A DNA stretch of 64,000 nucleotides, taken from JAGWRA01 sp035534615 (GTDB taxonomy: Bacteria; Acidobacteriota; Vicinamibacteria; Vicinamibacterales; CAVVIG01). Under the pieces are notes generated by a model. It was not told where the DNA came from and did no database searches. It was given only the letters and a program-made list of their open reading frames with translations. Positions 45,297-54,228 of this stretch are shown one piece after another (the stretch's first letter is position 1; every line of letters begins with the position of its first letter). A program made the translations under genes and the position numbers. Where the stretch lies: the NCBI GenBank assembly GCA_035534615.1, contig DATLRO010000061.1, positions 124,001 through 188,000 of the forward strand, read 5' to 3'.

Positions 45297-46943
45297 TCAC
45301 GCGCCGGCGTACGGCACGAACCGTCCGTAATCCATCTTCAGCACCCGATCGGCCACGCCGAAGTACCGATCGTCGTGGGTGACGGCGATCACGGTCCTGC
45401 CCTGGCGCTTCAGGTCGGCCAGCAGCTCCTCGTAGAAGAACCGCCGGAATTCCGGGTCCTGATCCGCCGCGACCTCGTCGAACACCAGGATCGGCCGTTC
45501 CTCCAGCAGGCTGACGACGACGGCCAGCCGCTTCTTCTGGCCGTTCGACAGATCCTGGGTCGTGAACCGGCCGTCCTCGAAGCGGGTCTTCTGGTCGAGC
45601 TGCATCAGCCGCAGCAGCGCGTCGACGCGCGCCGGATCGACGTCGCGCAGCCCGTACAGCCGATCGAACAGATGATAGTCGGAGAAGATCACGCTGAAGT
45701 GGCTCCGATACCACGGCGCCTCGGCCGGCGTCAGGACGGTCTGATCCAGGGCGATCGTCCCGCTCATCGGGTGATACAGCCCGGTCAGCACCTTGAGGAA
45801 CGTCGACTTGCCGCTGCCGTTGCCGCCGACGATGAACAGCAGCTCGCCGGACGGAATGGCCAGGTCGACCGGCCCGATCCCGAAGGCCCCGCTCCCCTCG
45901 TCCGCGTAGCGGAACGTGACCTCGCGCAGCTCGACCGTCCCGAACCGGCCGTCGGGCCGGATCGGCTCGTCGGCCGGCGGCTCGGGCGACGCCGCCTGCT
46001 CGAGCGTCTCTTCCAGCGCCTCGATGTTCTGCGCGGCGACGTTCGCGCGCGCGAACAGCGGAATCGCCGCCACCATGCCGGAGAGCGGCCCGATGATGAA
46101 CAGCACGGCCGCGGTCGCCTTGATCACGACCGACGAATACGTCGGGCTGATGCGCGGCAGCAGGAAGACGATCCCGCCGATGAGGGAATAGAAGGACACC
46201 TGCGCGAAGACGAAGTGCTCCGTGAACGCCGCCCCCGACCGGACCTTCAGGTCGCCGACCGCGCCCGACACGTCCGTCAGGTGCTCGAACAGATCGGCCG
46301 CGCGCCCGCGGCTCATCTTCACTTCCTTGAAGCCGTCGAGCAGGTGCGTCAGCACGTCGAAGAAATCGTTCTCGCGCGCGGTCGCCTCCTGCAGCAGCCG
46401 GTTGTACTCCAGGGAGCGCCGGAAGTGAATCTGCAGGCCGAGCCAGGTCAGCACCGCCGTCAGGGCGAACGCCGTCCACGACAGCCACGCGAGGTAGATG
46501 ACGCTGAAGAACACCATCAGCGTCGACTGGAGCGCGATGACGAGCGTCGTCGCCGCCTGCGAGATCGTCTGCGTCTCGCGGTTGACGCTGGCGTAGATCT
46601 CCGACCGCCCGAGGCCCTCGAGCCCCAGCAGATCCGCCTCCCGGATGCGCGCCGACAGCCGCACCCGGATCCCGTGCAGCAGCCGCTCGACCTCCACGAT
46701 CGACGTCGAGAGAATGTACCGCTCGGCGACGACGAACAGGACGATCACGACGATGAACAGCCAGAACAGCTGCGTGTTCGCGATCGCATTGGAGGCGTTG
46801 CCGGCCGCCGCATTGATGAGGACGAGCAGCAGCGCGTTCGCGAGCCCGGACACCGCCACGATCGCCATGAGCTCGACCGTGAACTTCGCCGAGCCCCGCC
46901 GCAACAGGCTGAGCAGGGGCACGCCGTCCGCGCCGATCAGCAT
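45297..46943 (-). CDS. ABC exporter, fused permease-ATPase (PvdE/SyrD-like cyclic peptide transporter family)
   Basis: 548-residue half transporter. The N-terminal ~300 residues hold six membrane segments, including VELMAIVAVSGLANALLLVL, FWLFIVVIVLFVV and ATAAVLFIIGPLSGMVAAI. The C-terminal ATPase has Walker A GGNGSGKST near 373, the signature LSNGQKKR, Walker B ILVFDE near 484 and the switch His in AVTHDD. Length and signature fit the family that includes PvdE and SyrD, which export peptide siderophores and lipopeptides. A GGAGG ribosome site precedes the ATG. It stands first among the clear pathway genes of the minus arm, so export of, or self-resistance to, the product across the inner membrane is the likely role. 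Confidence 0.92.
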   Translation of the reverse strand: MLIGADGVPLLSLLRRGSAKFTVELMAIVAVSGLANALLLVLINAAAGNASNAIANTQLFWLFIVVIVLFVVAERYILSTSIVEVERLLHGIRVRLSARIREADLLGLEGLGRSEIYASVNRETQTISQAATTLVIALQSTLMVFFSVIYLAWLSWTAFALTAVLTWLGLQIHFRRSLEYNRLLQEATARENDFFDVLTHLLDGFKEVKMSRGRAADLFEHLTDVSGAVGDLKVRSGAAFTEHFVFAQVSFYSLIGGIVFLLPRISPTYSSVVIKATAAVLFIIGPLSGMVAAIPLFARANVAAQNIEALEETLEQAASPEPPADEPIRPDGRFGTVELREVTFRYADEGSGAFGIGPVDLAIPSGELLFIVGGNGSGKSTFLKVLTGLYHPMSGTIALDQTVLTPAEAPWYRSHFSVIFSDYHLFDRLYGLRDVDPARVDALLRLMQLDQKTRFEDGRFTTQDLSNGQKKRLAVVVSLLEERPILVFDEVAADQDPEFRRFFYEELLADLKRQGRTVIAVTHDDRYFGVADRVLKMDYGRFVPYAGA

Positions 46944-47010
46944 CGCCGCGAAGCCTCCGGCCGGCAGGGCGCGACACGCTCCTGACGCCCGCGAAGACCG
47001 CCGGACGCCT

Positions 47011-47463
47011 TCACCGCCCCGTCTCTCCCAGATTCATCATCAGCGCGCCGTACGTGCAGCTGGCCGAGCTGCAGTCCTCCCACCGGGGATTCTCCTCGAC
47101 GCGGATCGCCTTCGTCAGATCGACGGGCTGCCCGTTTTCCGTCGTGCCGTGCAGCACGTACACGTCGTCGTTCGCGGGGCCCGCCCAGTCGAAGCGGAAC
47201 CGCAGCCGCTGGCCGGGCTGCAGCGACGTCGACCCGATCGTGGAGTCCCGCATGGTCGCCCGCAGCCTGAGCGTCTGCCCGCTCGTATTCGCGATGGTCG
47301 TACAACCGCAGTTGGGCTCCTGAGCGGCCAGCTTGATCGTCCCGGTCGCCGGCTCCATGGCGATGCCGGACCAGACGACCTGCCGGCGGCAGCCCGCCAG
47401 CACACCGGCCAGACACAGCGCCACTGCGGCACCACGCAACATCCTTGAACTTGTGGTCTGCAA
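47011..47463 (-). CDS. Putative lipoprotein of unknown function
   Basis: About 150 residues. I start it at a TTG at 47463, which sits 9 bases behind a perfect AGGAGG (47473-47478); an ATG at 47442 in the same frame is the alternative. Either gives a lipoprotein signal peptide with Arg, a hydrophobic core (AAVALCLAGVLAGC) and a lipobox Cys. The mature part has a CGC motif, a second Cys pair near the end (DCSSASC) and beta-rich sequence; I do not recognise the family. It lies 67 bases before the ABC exporter in the same direction and may be part of its transcription unit. Confidence 0.65.
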   Translation of the reverse strand: MQTTSSRMLRGAAVALCLAGVLAGCRRQVVWSGIAMEPATGTIKLAAQEPNCGCTTIANTSGQTLRLRATMRDSTIGSTSLQPGQRLRFRFDWAGPANDDVYVLHGTTENGQPVDLTKAIRVEENPRWEDCSSASCTYGALMMNLGETGR

Positions 47464-47472
47464 GGAACAACA

Positions 47473-47478
47473 CCTCCT
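47473..47478 (-). promoter_or_regulatory. Strong ribosome binding site deciding a TTG start
   Basis: Perfect AGGAGG on the minus strand, 9 bases before TTG (47461-47463) in the lipoprotein frame. It is too far (30 bases) from the ATG at 47442, which has no ribosome site of its own, so it argues for the TTG start. Confidence 0.5.
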
Positions 47479-47573
47479 GGATTGGATCCTCGGGCCCCTG
47501 CGCGCTGCGCCGGCACCGGCACGCCGTCGGAGGCCGGGCCGCGCGCGACCGCCGCATCGGCGAACCGATCCGC

Positions 47574-47918
47574 TCAATGGGTAGAGCCGGGCGCGTGCCC
47601 TTTGAACCAGGTGAGGGGAACGAGGACGAGCACGAGCGCAAACGCAAACGGGATCGACAGCAGATCGACGCCCGATTCCAGCAGACCGCGCGCCGGCGCC
47701 GCCGGCACCAGAGCCGGCACCGGCGCCGGTCCGGCCGCGGCCGGCGGCAGCGCGGCCGGCGGGGGCGGCACGTCCGATCCGCCGGTCCGCCGTCGCCCCG
47801 CAGGCTGGCGCGTCCGCCCGGCTGGCGTCGACCGATACACCCAGCCGGTCTGCCCGTCCGGACCGTCCGGCGGAGCGGGGTCGTCAAAGGACGGCTTGCG
47901 TGTTCTGGACTTCGCCAT
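47574..47918 (-). CDS. Small protein with C-terminal membrane anchor, unknown function
   Basis: 114 residues: a basic N-terminus (MAKSRTRKPS), a long Pro/Ala-rich linker with little predicted structure, and one hydrophobic segment near the end (LLSIPFAFALVLVLVPLTWF), the layout of a tail-anchored or single-pass protein. It overlaps the last 35 bases of the ParA-like gene and has GGAG about 10 bases before its ATG. No family recognised. High GC makes chance ORFs common, so the evidence is the membrane segment, the start context and the coupling to the gene before it. Confidence 0.5.
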   Translation of the reverse strand: MAKSRTRKPSFDDPAPPDGPDGQTGWVYRSTPAGRTRQPAGRRRTGGSDVPPPPAALPPAAAGPAPVPALVPAAPARGLLESGVDLLSIPFAFALVLVLVPLTWFKGHAPGSTH

Positions 47919-48693
47919 CGGCTGAGGTCTCCCGGCGCGGGCACGGCGCCGCCACGAACTCGACGAACGCCGTGTAGTCTTCCGCCGCCCGGCTGGACGG
48001 CGCGTATTCCCAGATCGTCTGATGCGCGGCCGCGGCGTACCGCAGGTCGATGCACTGCCGGATGCCGGGCCGCCACACCGACGCCGCCATCTCCTCGTCC
48101 CGCTCGATGGCCTCCAGCGTCGCGCGGGCCGCGTTGGTGCCGGGGTGCACGGCGGTCGGCAGGATCGCCAGCAGGCTCAGCGGACGCTCGGGCCACAATT
48201 CGCGGATCTCGCGAACACCGTCGAGCGTCTGGCGGGCGCCGACGATCGCCAGCCAGTCCATGCCGATCGGCACGACCGCTTCGTCGGCGTAAAGAAGCGC
48301 ATTATAGGTCATCAGACTCATGGCTGGCGAGCAGTCGATCACGACCGCCTCGTAGCCGTCGAGCGCCCGCAGCCGCCGCGCGAGCAGCGTCTCGCGCTGC
48401 ACGACGCCCGCCAGCTGCGCCTCGAGCAAAAACGCGGCCGGCGTGCACGCGATGACGTCCAGGTTCGTCCGGACCTCCCGCACCACCACGGCGTCGGCCG
48501 GCGCCTCATCCAGCAGCAGGTCCCGGAGCGTACGCGCCGGATGCACGCGCAGGACGTGCCCCACGTTGCCCTGCGGATCGGCGTCGACCAGCAGCACCCG
48601 CCCGCCGCGGCCGGCAAGGCCGGCCGCCACATGAATGGCCGTCGTCGTCTTGCCCACGCCGCCCTTCATGTTGACGATCGCGATCTTGCGCAT
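47884..48693 (-). CDS. ParA/MinD-family ATPase
   Basis: 269 residues from the ATG at 48693, which has GAGG 6 bases upstream; another ATG four codons earlier lacks one. The N-terminus is KIAIVNMKGGVGKTTTAIHV, with the deviant Walker A KGGVGKT; then LVDADPQGN and VVIDCSPAMSLMTYNAL (Walker B region), typical of ParA/Soj ATPases that dimerise on ATP and place cargo along the nucleoid or membrane. No ParB or parS candidate is next to it, so it is probably an orphan positioning ATPase and not a replicon partition gene. It is the first gene of the minus-strand run that leads without long gaps into the biosynthetic genes. A role in placing the assembly line or exporter is possible but not shown. Confidence 0.88.
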   Translation of the reverse strand: MRKIAIVNMKGGVGKTTTAIHVAAGLAGRGGRVLLVDADPQGNVGHVLRVHPARTLRDLLLDEAPADAVVVREVRTNLDVIACTPAAFLLEAQLAGVVQRETLLARRLRALDGYEAVVIDCSPAMSLMTYNALLYADEAVVPIGMDWLAIVGARQTLDGVREIRELWPERPLSLLAILPTAVHPGTNAARATLEAIERDEEMAASVWRPGIRQCIDLRYAAAAHQTIWEYAPSSRAAEDYTAFVEFVAAPCPRRETSADGEVQNTQAVL

Positions 48694-48916
48694 TGCAGGC
48701 CTCATCGTCGCGGCGCCGTCGCGCATCCCGGACGCAGGCGCCGCGACCGCGCCCCCCGGGCGGTGTCGCCGGCCGCGGGAGCCGGACCACAGGGCACGAC
48801 CGTCGCGCCGGCGGATCCGCGCAGGCGGCCGGCCGGCGACCGCCTCCGGCCGACGTCCCGCGGGAACTCCGCCTCGATGAAGGGGGAGGAGACACGACGG
48901 ACCGGCACCGGAACGG

Positions 48917-48937
48917 CCATCGGGAATGTCCCGATGG
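48917..48937 (-). promoter_or_regulatory. Inverted repeat overlapping -10: candidate operator
   Basis: Perfect 9-base arms, CCATCGGGA and TCCCGATGG, separated by 3 bases. The right arm overlaps the -10 hexamer of the promoter at 48934-48962 and the rest covers the expected start point, the usual place for a repressor site. No matching regulator gene is recognised nearby. Confidence 0.5.
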
Positions 48938-48962
48938 TAATGACCGCCGATCCGGGTGTCAA
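48934..48962 (-). promoter_or_regulatory. Sigma70-like promoter for the ParA-led minus-strand run
   Basis: Minus strand: TTGACA (48957-48962), a 17-base spacer, TACCAT (48934-48939). A full-consensus -35 with ideal spacing, in front of the first gene of the minus-strand run. It may drive the whole 38-kb arm, or only the first genes. Confidence 0.6.
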
Positions 48963-49004
48963 ACAGAACGTGCACGGAGACAGCCCGCGCCGCACACGAT
49001 TTCG

Positions 49005-51464
49005 TCATTCGTGCCGGAGTGCCGCCAGGGGGTCGATGCGGGTCGCCCGGCGGGCCGGCAGGAGGGTCGCCAGGAGCGCCACGCCCGCCAGCACGACCGG
49101 CACGACGAGGTAGGTCGGCACGTCCACGGTGCCGACGCCGTACAAGAGCCGGGACTCGACCCGCGCGAGCGCCAACCCGGCCAGCAGCCCGACGACGATG
49201 CCGGCCAGCGCCAGTGCCATCCCCTGCCGGACGATGAGCCGGCGCACGTCGCGCGCCGTCGCGCCGAGCGCCATCCGCACCCCGATCTCCGGCGTCCGCT
49301 GCGTGACCAGGTACGCCATCACGCCGTAGAGCCCGATCGCCGCCAGCACGAGCGCCAGCAGACCGAACGCGCCGAGCAGAGCGGCGCCCATCCGCGGGCC
49401 CCACAACGCCGACCGGACCTGCTGCCCCATCGTCGAGAGGCCGGTCAGCGGCAGGTCGCGGTCCAGCCCCTGGACGACGCTGCGCACGGTGCCGAGCGCC
49501 GCCTGGGTGTGCCCGGACGTCCAGACCTCGAGCCACACCTGCCCCATGTCGCCCTGGTCCAGCGGGACGTAGACACAGGGCCTCGGCGGTTCACCGACCG
49601 AGCCGAACTCGTTGTCGGCGACGATGCCGACGATTTCGAGCGGCGCATCCTGTCCGTAGAACCGGAAGCGCTGCCCGACCGCGTTGCCCGCCGGAAAGAA
49701 CCGCCTCACCATCGCCTCGTTGACGATCGCGACCCCCGGCGCGCCGGCGACATCGGTCGGCGCGAAGAGGCGGCCGCGGCGGAGGGCGATCCGCATGACG
49801 TCGAAGTAGCCGGGCGTGACCGAGCTGGTCAGCACGACGAGGCCGCTCCCGCCGGGCGGCGCCGCCCGTCCTTCGAGGAGGATCGTCCGTCCGAGCCCAC
49901 CGCCGGCCATCGGCAGGACCGTCGAGAGGCTGGCCCGCCGGACGCCCGGCAGCCCGGCGACCCGATCGAGGACCTGCCGGTCGAACGCGCGCCCGCGCGC
50001 GTCGCGGTATCCGGCCGCCTGCAGGTTGAAGTTCAGGACGGCGACATCGTGTGTGCGGAATCCCGGGGCGATCCGCTCGGCGTTCTGCAGGCTGCGCACG
50101 AAGAGGCCGGCGCCGATCAGCGCGGCGAACGACAGCGCCACCTGCAGCACGACCAGTGTCTTCCGCAGGCTGAGCCGTCCGGAGATATCGCTCACCTGAC
50201 TCGACCGGTCCTTCAGATCGGCCACCAGGTCGGGGCGCGTCCCCTGAATGGCCGGCGCGAGCCCGAAGAGCAGGCCGGTGACAATCGCGACGCCGAACGT
50301 GAACGCCAGCACCCGCCCGTCCACGGCCGGGCCGAGCTGCATGGCGAACGGGCCCGGCGGGCGCAGCCCCCAGATGAGATCGCGCACCCAGACGCCGACC
50401 AGCAGCCCCAGGGCGCCGCCGAGCAGCGCGAGCAGTACGCTTTCGGTCATCAGCTGCCGGCCGAGCCGCCGGCGCCCGGCCCCGAGCGACACGCGCACCG
50501 CGATCTCGCGGCGCCGCGCCGCCGCGCGCGCCAGCAGCAGGTTGGCCACGTTCGCACAGGCGATGAGCAGCACCAGGCCGACGATCGCCATCAGCACGAC
50601 GGCGATCCGCGTGAAGAGCGCCCGCGCATTCGGGTTCAGCAGCGCCTCGTTCAGCGGCACCAGACGCACCCCGCGTCCCGCATCCGGCATCGGATAGGCC
50701 TGCTGCAGCCGGCGGGCGACGGCATTCGCCTGCACCTGCGCCTGCGCGATGGTCGCGCCCGGCGCGAGCCGTCCGAACGCGCTGAACATGAGCGCCCGCC
50801 GGTGGTCGAACACGAGGGTGTCGAGCGGCATCACCAGGTGGTGCATCATCGTCGGCACCCACACGTCGATGCGGACGCCGGTGATGAGCCCCGTGAACGC
50901 GCGCGGCATTACCCCGACGACCGTGAACGGCGTGCCGTCCATCCGGATCGATCGCCCGAGGATCCGGGGGTCGGCGCCGAAGCGCGTGCGCCAGATCGCG
51001 TCGCCGAGGACCGCCACCGGATCGCGGTCGGGCACCTGGTTCTCTTCCGGCAGAAAGAACCGGCCGAGCGCCGGCTTCAGGCCGAGCAGACTGAAGTAGT
51101 TGGTGGACACCATCTGGCCGGTCACGATCTCCGGCTGTTCGCGCCCGCTGGATCCCAGCGTGATCGGCACGAACGTGTCGTGCGCCACGCCGGAGAGGGC
51201 CGGCACCTGCCGGCCGTAGTCGATGGCGTTCAGACGTGAGATTCCGAGGAGACCCGGGTTACGCCGGTCGGTGGTGAACAGCTCGACCAGCCGCGACGGC
51301 TGCCGCACCGGAACGGTCTGGAAGAAGATGGAATCGATGATGCTGAAGATCGCGGTGTTGGCCCCGATGCCGAGCGCCAGCGACAGCACCGCGACGGCGG
51401 TGAAGCCGGGCTGTCGCCACAGCATGCGCGCCGCGTAACGCAGGTCCCGCCACAGCGCCGTCAT
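49005..51464 (-). CDS. ADOP-type MacB/FtsX permease (copy 1)
   Basis: 819 residues. The N-terminus LRYAARMLWRQPGFTAVAVL with the first membrane segment (about 20-42) and LGIGANTAIFSIIDSIFF is the standard opening of the acidobacterial duplicated orphan permeases. A periplasmic MacB-like core follows, then an FtsX block of three membrane segments, a second periplasmic core and a second FtsX block containing GLYGVMAYLVTQRTPEIGVR, and the C-terminal ARRATRIDPLAALRHE. ADOPs are permeases without a fused or adjacent ATPase and are greatly expanded in Acidobacteria; substrates are unknown. A GGGGG ribosome site is 5 bases before the ATG. The next gene upstream is a clear paralog, so this is a tandem duplication. 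No link to the biosynthetic locus is evident. Confidence 0.93.
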   Translation of the reverse strand: MTALWRDLRYAARMLWRQPGFTAVAVLSLALGIGANTAIFSIIDSIFFQTVPVRQPSRLVELFTTDRRNPGLLGISRLNAIDYGRQVPALSGVAHDTFVPITLGSSGREQPEIVTGQMVSTNYFSLLGLKPALGRFFLPEENQVPDRDPVAVLGDAIWRTRFGADPRILGRSIRMDGTPFTVVGVMPRAFTGLITGVRIDVWVPTMMHHLVMPLDTLVFDHRRALMFSAFGRLAPGATIAQAQVQANAVARRLQQAYPMPDAGRGVRLVPLNEALLNPNARALFTRIAVVLMAIVGLVLLIACANVANLLLARAAARRREIAVRVSLGAGRRRLGRQLMTESVLLALLGGALGLLVGVWVRDLIWGLRPPGPFAMQLGPAVDGRVLAFTFGVAIVTGLLFGLAPAIQGTRPDLVADLKDRSSQVSDISGRLSLRKTLVVLQVALSFAALIGAGLFVRSLQNAERIAPGFRTHDVAVLNFNLQAAGYRDARGRAFDRQVLDRVAGLPGVRRASLSTVLPMAGGGLGRTILLEGRAAPPGGSGLVVLTSSVTPGYFDVMRIALRRGRLFAPTDVAGAPGVAIVNEAMVRRFFPAGNAVGQRFRFYGQDAPLEIVGIVADNEFGSVGEPPRPCVYVPLDQGDMGQVWLEVWTSGHTQAALGTVRSVVQGLDRDLPLTGLSTMGQQVRSALWGPRMGAALLGAFGLLALVLAAIGLYGVMAYLVTQRTPEIGVRMALGATARDVRRLIVRQGMALALAGIVVGLLAGLALARVESRLLYGVGTVDVPTYLVVPVVLAGVALLATLLPARRATRIDPLAALRHE

Positions 51465-51675
51465 GTCGCCCCCTGTCTGACCGTGCGAGCGTGGACGCCA
51501 ACCGGCCGGCTACATCCATAGACACCGGTTCGCTGGCGCCGGCCGGGCGTCTCTGAAATTTTTCCGGGAAGCGCGCGGCCACCTCATCCATGACCGGCCG
51601 CAGCCGACAGGGCGGGATGTGAATCGGGCGGCGTTTCGTGCGGTCGGCGCAGGGGCCGGACGGCCCCCAGCGGCG

Positions 51676-54141
51676 TCATTCGCAGCGGAGCGCGAGCATC
51701 GGATCGATCCGGGTCGCCCGGCGGGCCGGCAGGATCGTGGCCAGCAGCGCGACCGTGCCCAGCAGCAGCGGGATGACGACGAACGTCGGCGCGTCGATCG
51801 CGCTGACGTTGTAGAGCAGGCCCGACGCGGCGCGCGCCAGCAGGAGGCCGGCGCCCGCCCCGACGCCGATGCCGGCGAGCGCGAGCACCATCCCCTGCCG
51901 GACGACCAGCCACCGCACGTCGGCCGCGCGGGCACCGAGCGCCATCCGCACGCCGATCTCCTGCGTCCGCTGCGTCACCAGATAGGCCATCACGCCGTAG
52001 AGCCCGATCGCCGCCAGCACCAGGGCGAGCAGACCGAAGGCGCCGAGCGTGATCGCGCCCAGCCGCGCCGCGACGAGCGACTGGTCGAGCACCTGATTCA
52101 TCGTGGTGACGCCCGTCAGCGGCAGGTTCGGATCCAGGCCCTGCACGGCGGACCGGATCGTCCCGAGCGCGGCCGCCGGGTCGCCCGTCGTCCAGGCTTC
52201 GAGCGACACCTGGCCGGCGTAGGACTGCGCCATCGGCGTGTACGCGCACGACTGCGGCTGTTCGCCGAGCGTGCCGAACTTGCTGTCGGCCACCACCCCG
52301 ACGATCTGCAGCGGGTCGTCCTGCCCGAAGAAGCGGAACCGGTGGCCGACCGCGTCGCCGGCCGGCCAGAACTTCTTCGCCATCGTCTCGTTGATGATCG
52401 CGACCCGGGGGCCGCCGGCGATGTCGGTCGAGGCGAACATCCGCCCGGTCCTGAGCCGGATCCCCATCGTCTCGAAGTAGCCCGGGGTGACCGTGTTGGT
52501 GAGCACGAGGACGCCGTTGCCGCCCGGCGGGGCCGCCTGCCCTTCGATGAACACGCTCCGCATGAATCCGCCGCCCGACAGCGGCAGCATCGTCGACAGG
52601 CTGGCGCGGCGCACCCCCGGCAGCCCCTGGACCCGATCGAGCACCTGGCGGTAGAACGCCTCGCCGCGCGGCTGGCTGTACCCCTGCGCCTGGACGTTGA
52701 ACGTCACGAGGGCGAGGTGGCCGGTGCGGAAGCCGGGATTGATCTGCTGCGCGTTGTGGAGGCTGCGCAGGAACAGGCCGGAGCCGACCAGGGCGACGAA
52801 CGACAGCGCGACCTGCGCCACGACCAGGATCTTCCGCAGGCTGAAGTGGCTCCGCATGTCGCTCACCTGGCTCGAGCGCTCCTTCAGATCGACCACCAGG
52901 TCCGGCCGCGTCGCCTGGATCGCCGGGGCCAGCCCGAACAGCACGCCGGTCACGACCGCCACCGCGAGCGTGAAGCCCAGGACGCGGAGGTCGAAGCCGC
53001 CCCCCAGGTCGATGACGAACGGCCCGTTGGGCGCCGGCGCCAGCCCCAGCAGCAGATCGCGCGCCCAGACGCCGAGCACGAGCCCGAGCCCGCCGGCGGC
53101 GAGCGAGAGCAGGAGGCTCTCCGTGACCAGCTGCCGGGCCAGCCGCCACCGGCTCGCCCCGAGCGACACGCGCACGGCGATCTCGCGGCGCCGCGCGGTC
53201 GCCCGGGCCAGCAGCAGGCTCGCCACGTTCGCGCACGCGATGAGCAGCACCAGGCCGACGACCGTCATGAGGATGAGGCCCGCCAGCTTGAATACGCCGC
53301 GGATGTTCGGATTGACCGCCGCCTCGGCCAGCGGCACGATCCGCCCGCCCCGCCCCTTGTTGTCGGTCGGATAGGCCTGCGCCAGACGCTCGCCGACCGC
53401 CTGCACCTGGCTCGCGGCCTGGGCCGTGCTCACGCCCGGCTTGAGCCGCGCGATGACGCTGAACATCAGCGCCCGCCGCGAATCGAACGTCTCGGCATCG
53501 AGCGGCAGCACCCGGTGATGCATCATCATCGGGACCCACAGCGCCACCCGCACGCCGGTGTCCGTCCCGATGAACGCCCGCGGCGCCACGCCGATCACCG
53601 TGAACGCCATGCCGTTCACCTGGATCGTCCGGCCGACGATCCCGCGGTCCGCGCCGTACCGCGTCCGCCACAGCGCATTCCCGAGGACCACCACCGGATT
53701 GCGGTCCGGCACCTGATCCTCCTCGGGCAGGAAGAACCGCCCGAGCGCCGGCGTCACGCCGAGCAGCGAGAAGTAATTGCCGGTGACGATCTGGCCGGCC
53801 ACGACCTGCGGCTGCTCCCCCCGCTCCGCGCCCAGGCTGATCGGCACGAACTGGTAGGCCAGCGCACCGGAGAACGCCTCCGTCTGGTCTCGGTAGTCCT
53901 TGAAGTTGTCGAAGGAGACCGGCAGGAAGCCGGGGTTACGCGCGTCGGTGGTGAAGACGTCGACCAGCCGCGACGGTTCGGCCACCGGCAGCGGGTGGAA
54001 GAAGATCGAGTTCAGGAGGCTGAAGATCGTGGTGTTCGCGCCGATGCCGAGTGCCAGCGACAGCACGGCCACGGCCGCAAAGCCTGGCTGCCGCCGCAAC
54101 ATGCGAGCCGCATAGCGCACGTCCTGCCACAGAGCAGCCAT
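51676..54141 (-). CDS. ADOP-type MacB/FtsX permease (copy 2)
   Basis: 821 residues, colinear with copy 1: the same N-terminal RYAARMLRRQPGFAAVAVLS, the same LGIGANTTIFSLLNSIFF, two periplasmic cores, two FtsX blocks, GLYGVMAYLVTQRTQEIGVR and the ending ARRATRIDPMLALRCE. The start context (AGGGGGGCG before ATGGC) also resembles that of copy 1. The 211 bases between the copies hold no gene. No ATPase subunit is next to either copy, as usual for this family. Copy 2 is transcribed first. Function is unknown beyond probable MacB-like transport or mechanotransmission. Confidence 0.93.
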   Translation of the reverse strand: MAALWQDVRYAARMLRRQPGFAAVAVLSLALGIGANTTIFSLLNSIFFHPLPVAEPSRLVDVFTTDARNPGFLPVSFDNFKDYRDQTEAFSGALAYQFVPISLGAERGEQPQVVAGQIVTGNYFSLLGVTPALGRFFLPEEDQVPDRNPVVVLGNALWRTRYGADRGIVGRTIQVNGMAFTVIGVAPRAFIGTDTGVRVALWVPMMMHHRVLPLDAETFDSRRALMFSVIARLKPGVSTAQAASQVQAVGERLAQAYPTDNKGRGGRIVPLAEAAVNPNIRGVFKLAGLILMTVVGLVLLIACANVASLLLARATARRREIAVRVSLGASRWRLARQLVTESLLLSLAAGGLGLVLGVWARDLLLGLAPAPNGPFVIDLGGGFDLRVLGFTLAVAVVTGVLFGLAPAIQATRPDLVVDLKERSSQVSDMRSHFSLRKILVVAQVALSFVALVGSGLFLRSLHNAQQINPGFRTGHLALVTFNVQAQGYSQPRGEAFYRQVLDRVQGLPGVRRASLSTMLPLSGGGFMRSVFIEGQAAPPGGNGVLVLTNTVTPGYFETMGIRLRTGRMFASTDIAGGPRVAIINETMAKKFWPAGDAVGHRFRFFGQDDPLQIVGVVADSKFGTLGEQPQSCAYTPMAQSYAGQVSLEAWTTGDPAAALGTIRSAVQGLDPNLPLTGVTTMNQVLDQSLVAARLGAITLGAFGLLALVLAAIGLYGVMAYLVTQRTQEIGVRMALGARAADVRWLVVRQGMVLALAGIGVGAGAGLLLARAASGLLYNVSAIDAPTFVVIPLLLGTVALLATILPARRATRIDPMLALRCE

Positions 54142-54228
54142 CGCCCCCCTGCAGTGAGACGAGAACGGCCGCCCGCCGGTTCCGGGGGGACGGGTTATGT
54201 CACGGCGGATGTCGCAGTTTCTGAGACG

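Larger units (their letters stand above)
48694..49004. other. 311-base intergenic region before the ParA-led gene run
   Basis: No convincing gene. It carries the minus-strand promoter and the inverted repeat listed separately, plus about 220 bases of GC-rich leader between that promoter and the ParA start. Confidence 0.6.

Noticed and set aside
48894..49536. N-terminal extension of the ParA-like protein into the ADOP gene
   Set aside because: The extension is the antisense or out-of-frame reading of the ADOP C-terminus and the GC-rich leader; ParA proteins start directly at KIAIVNMKGG.
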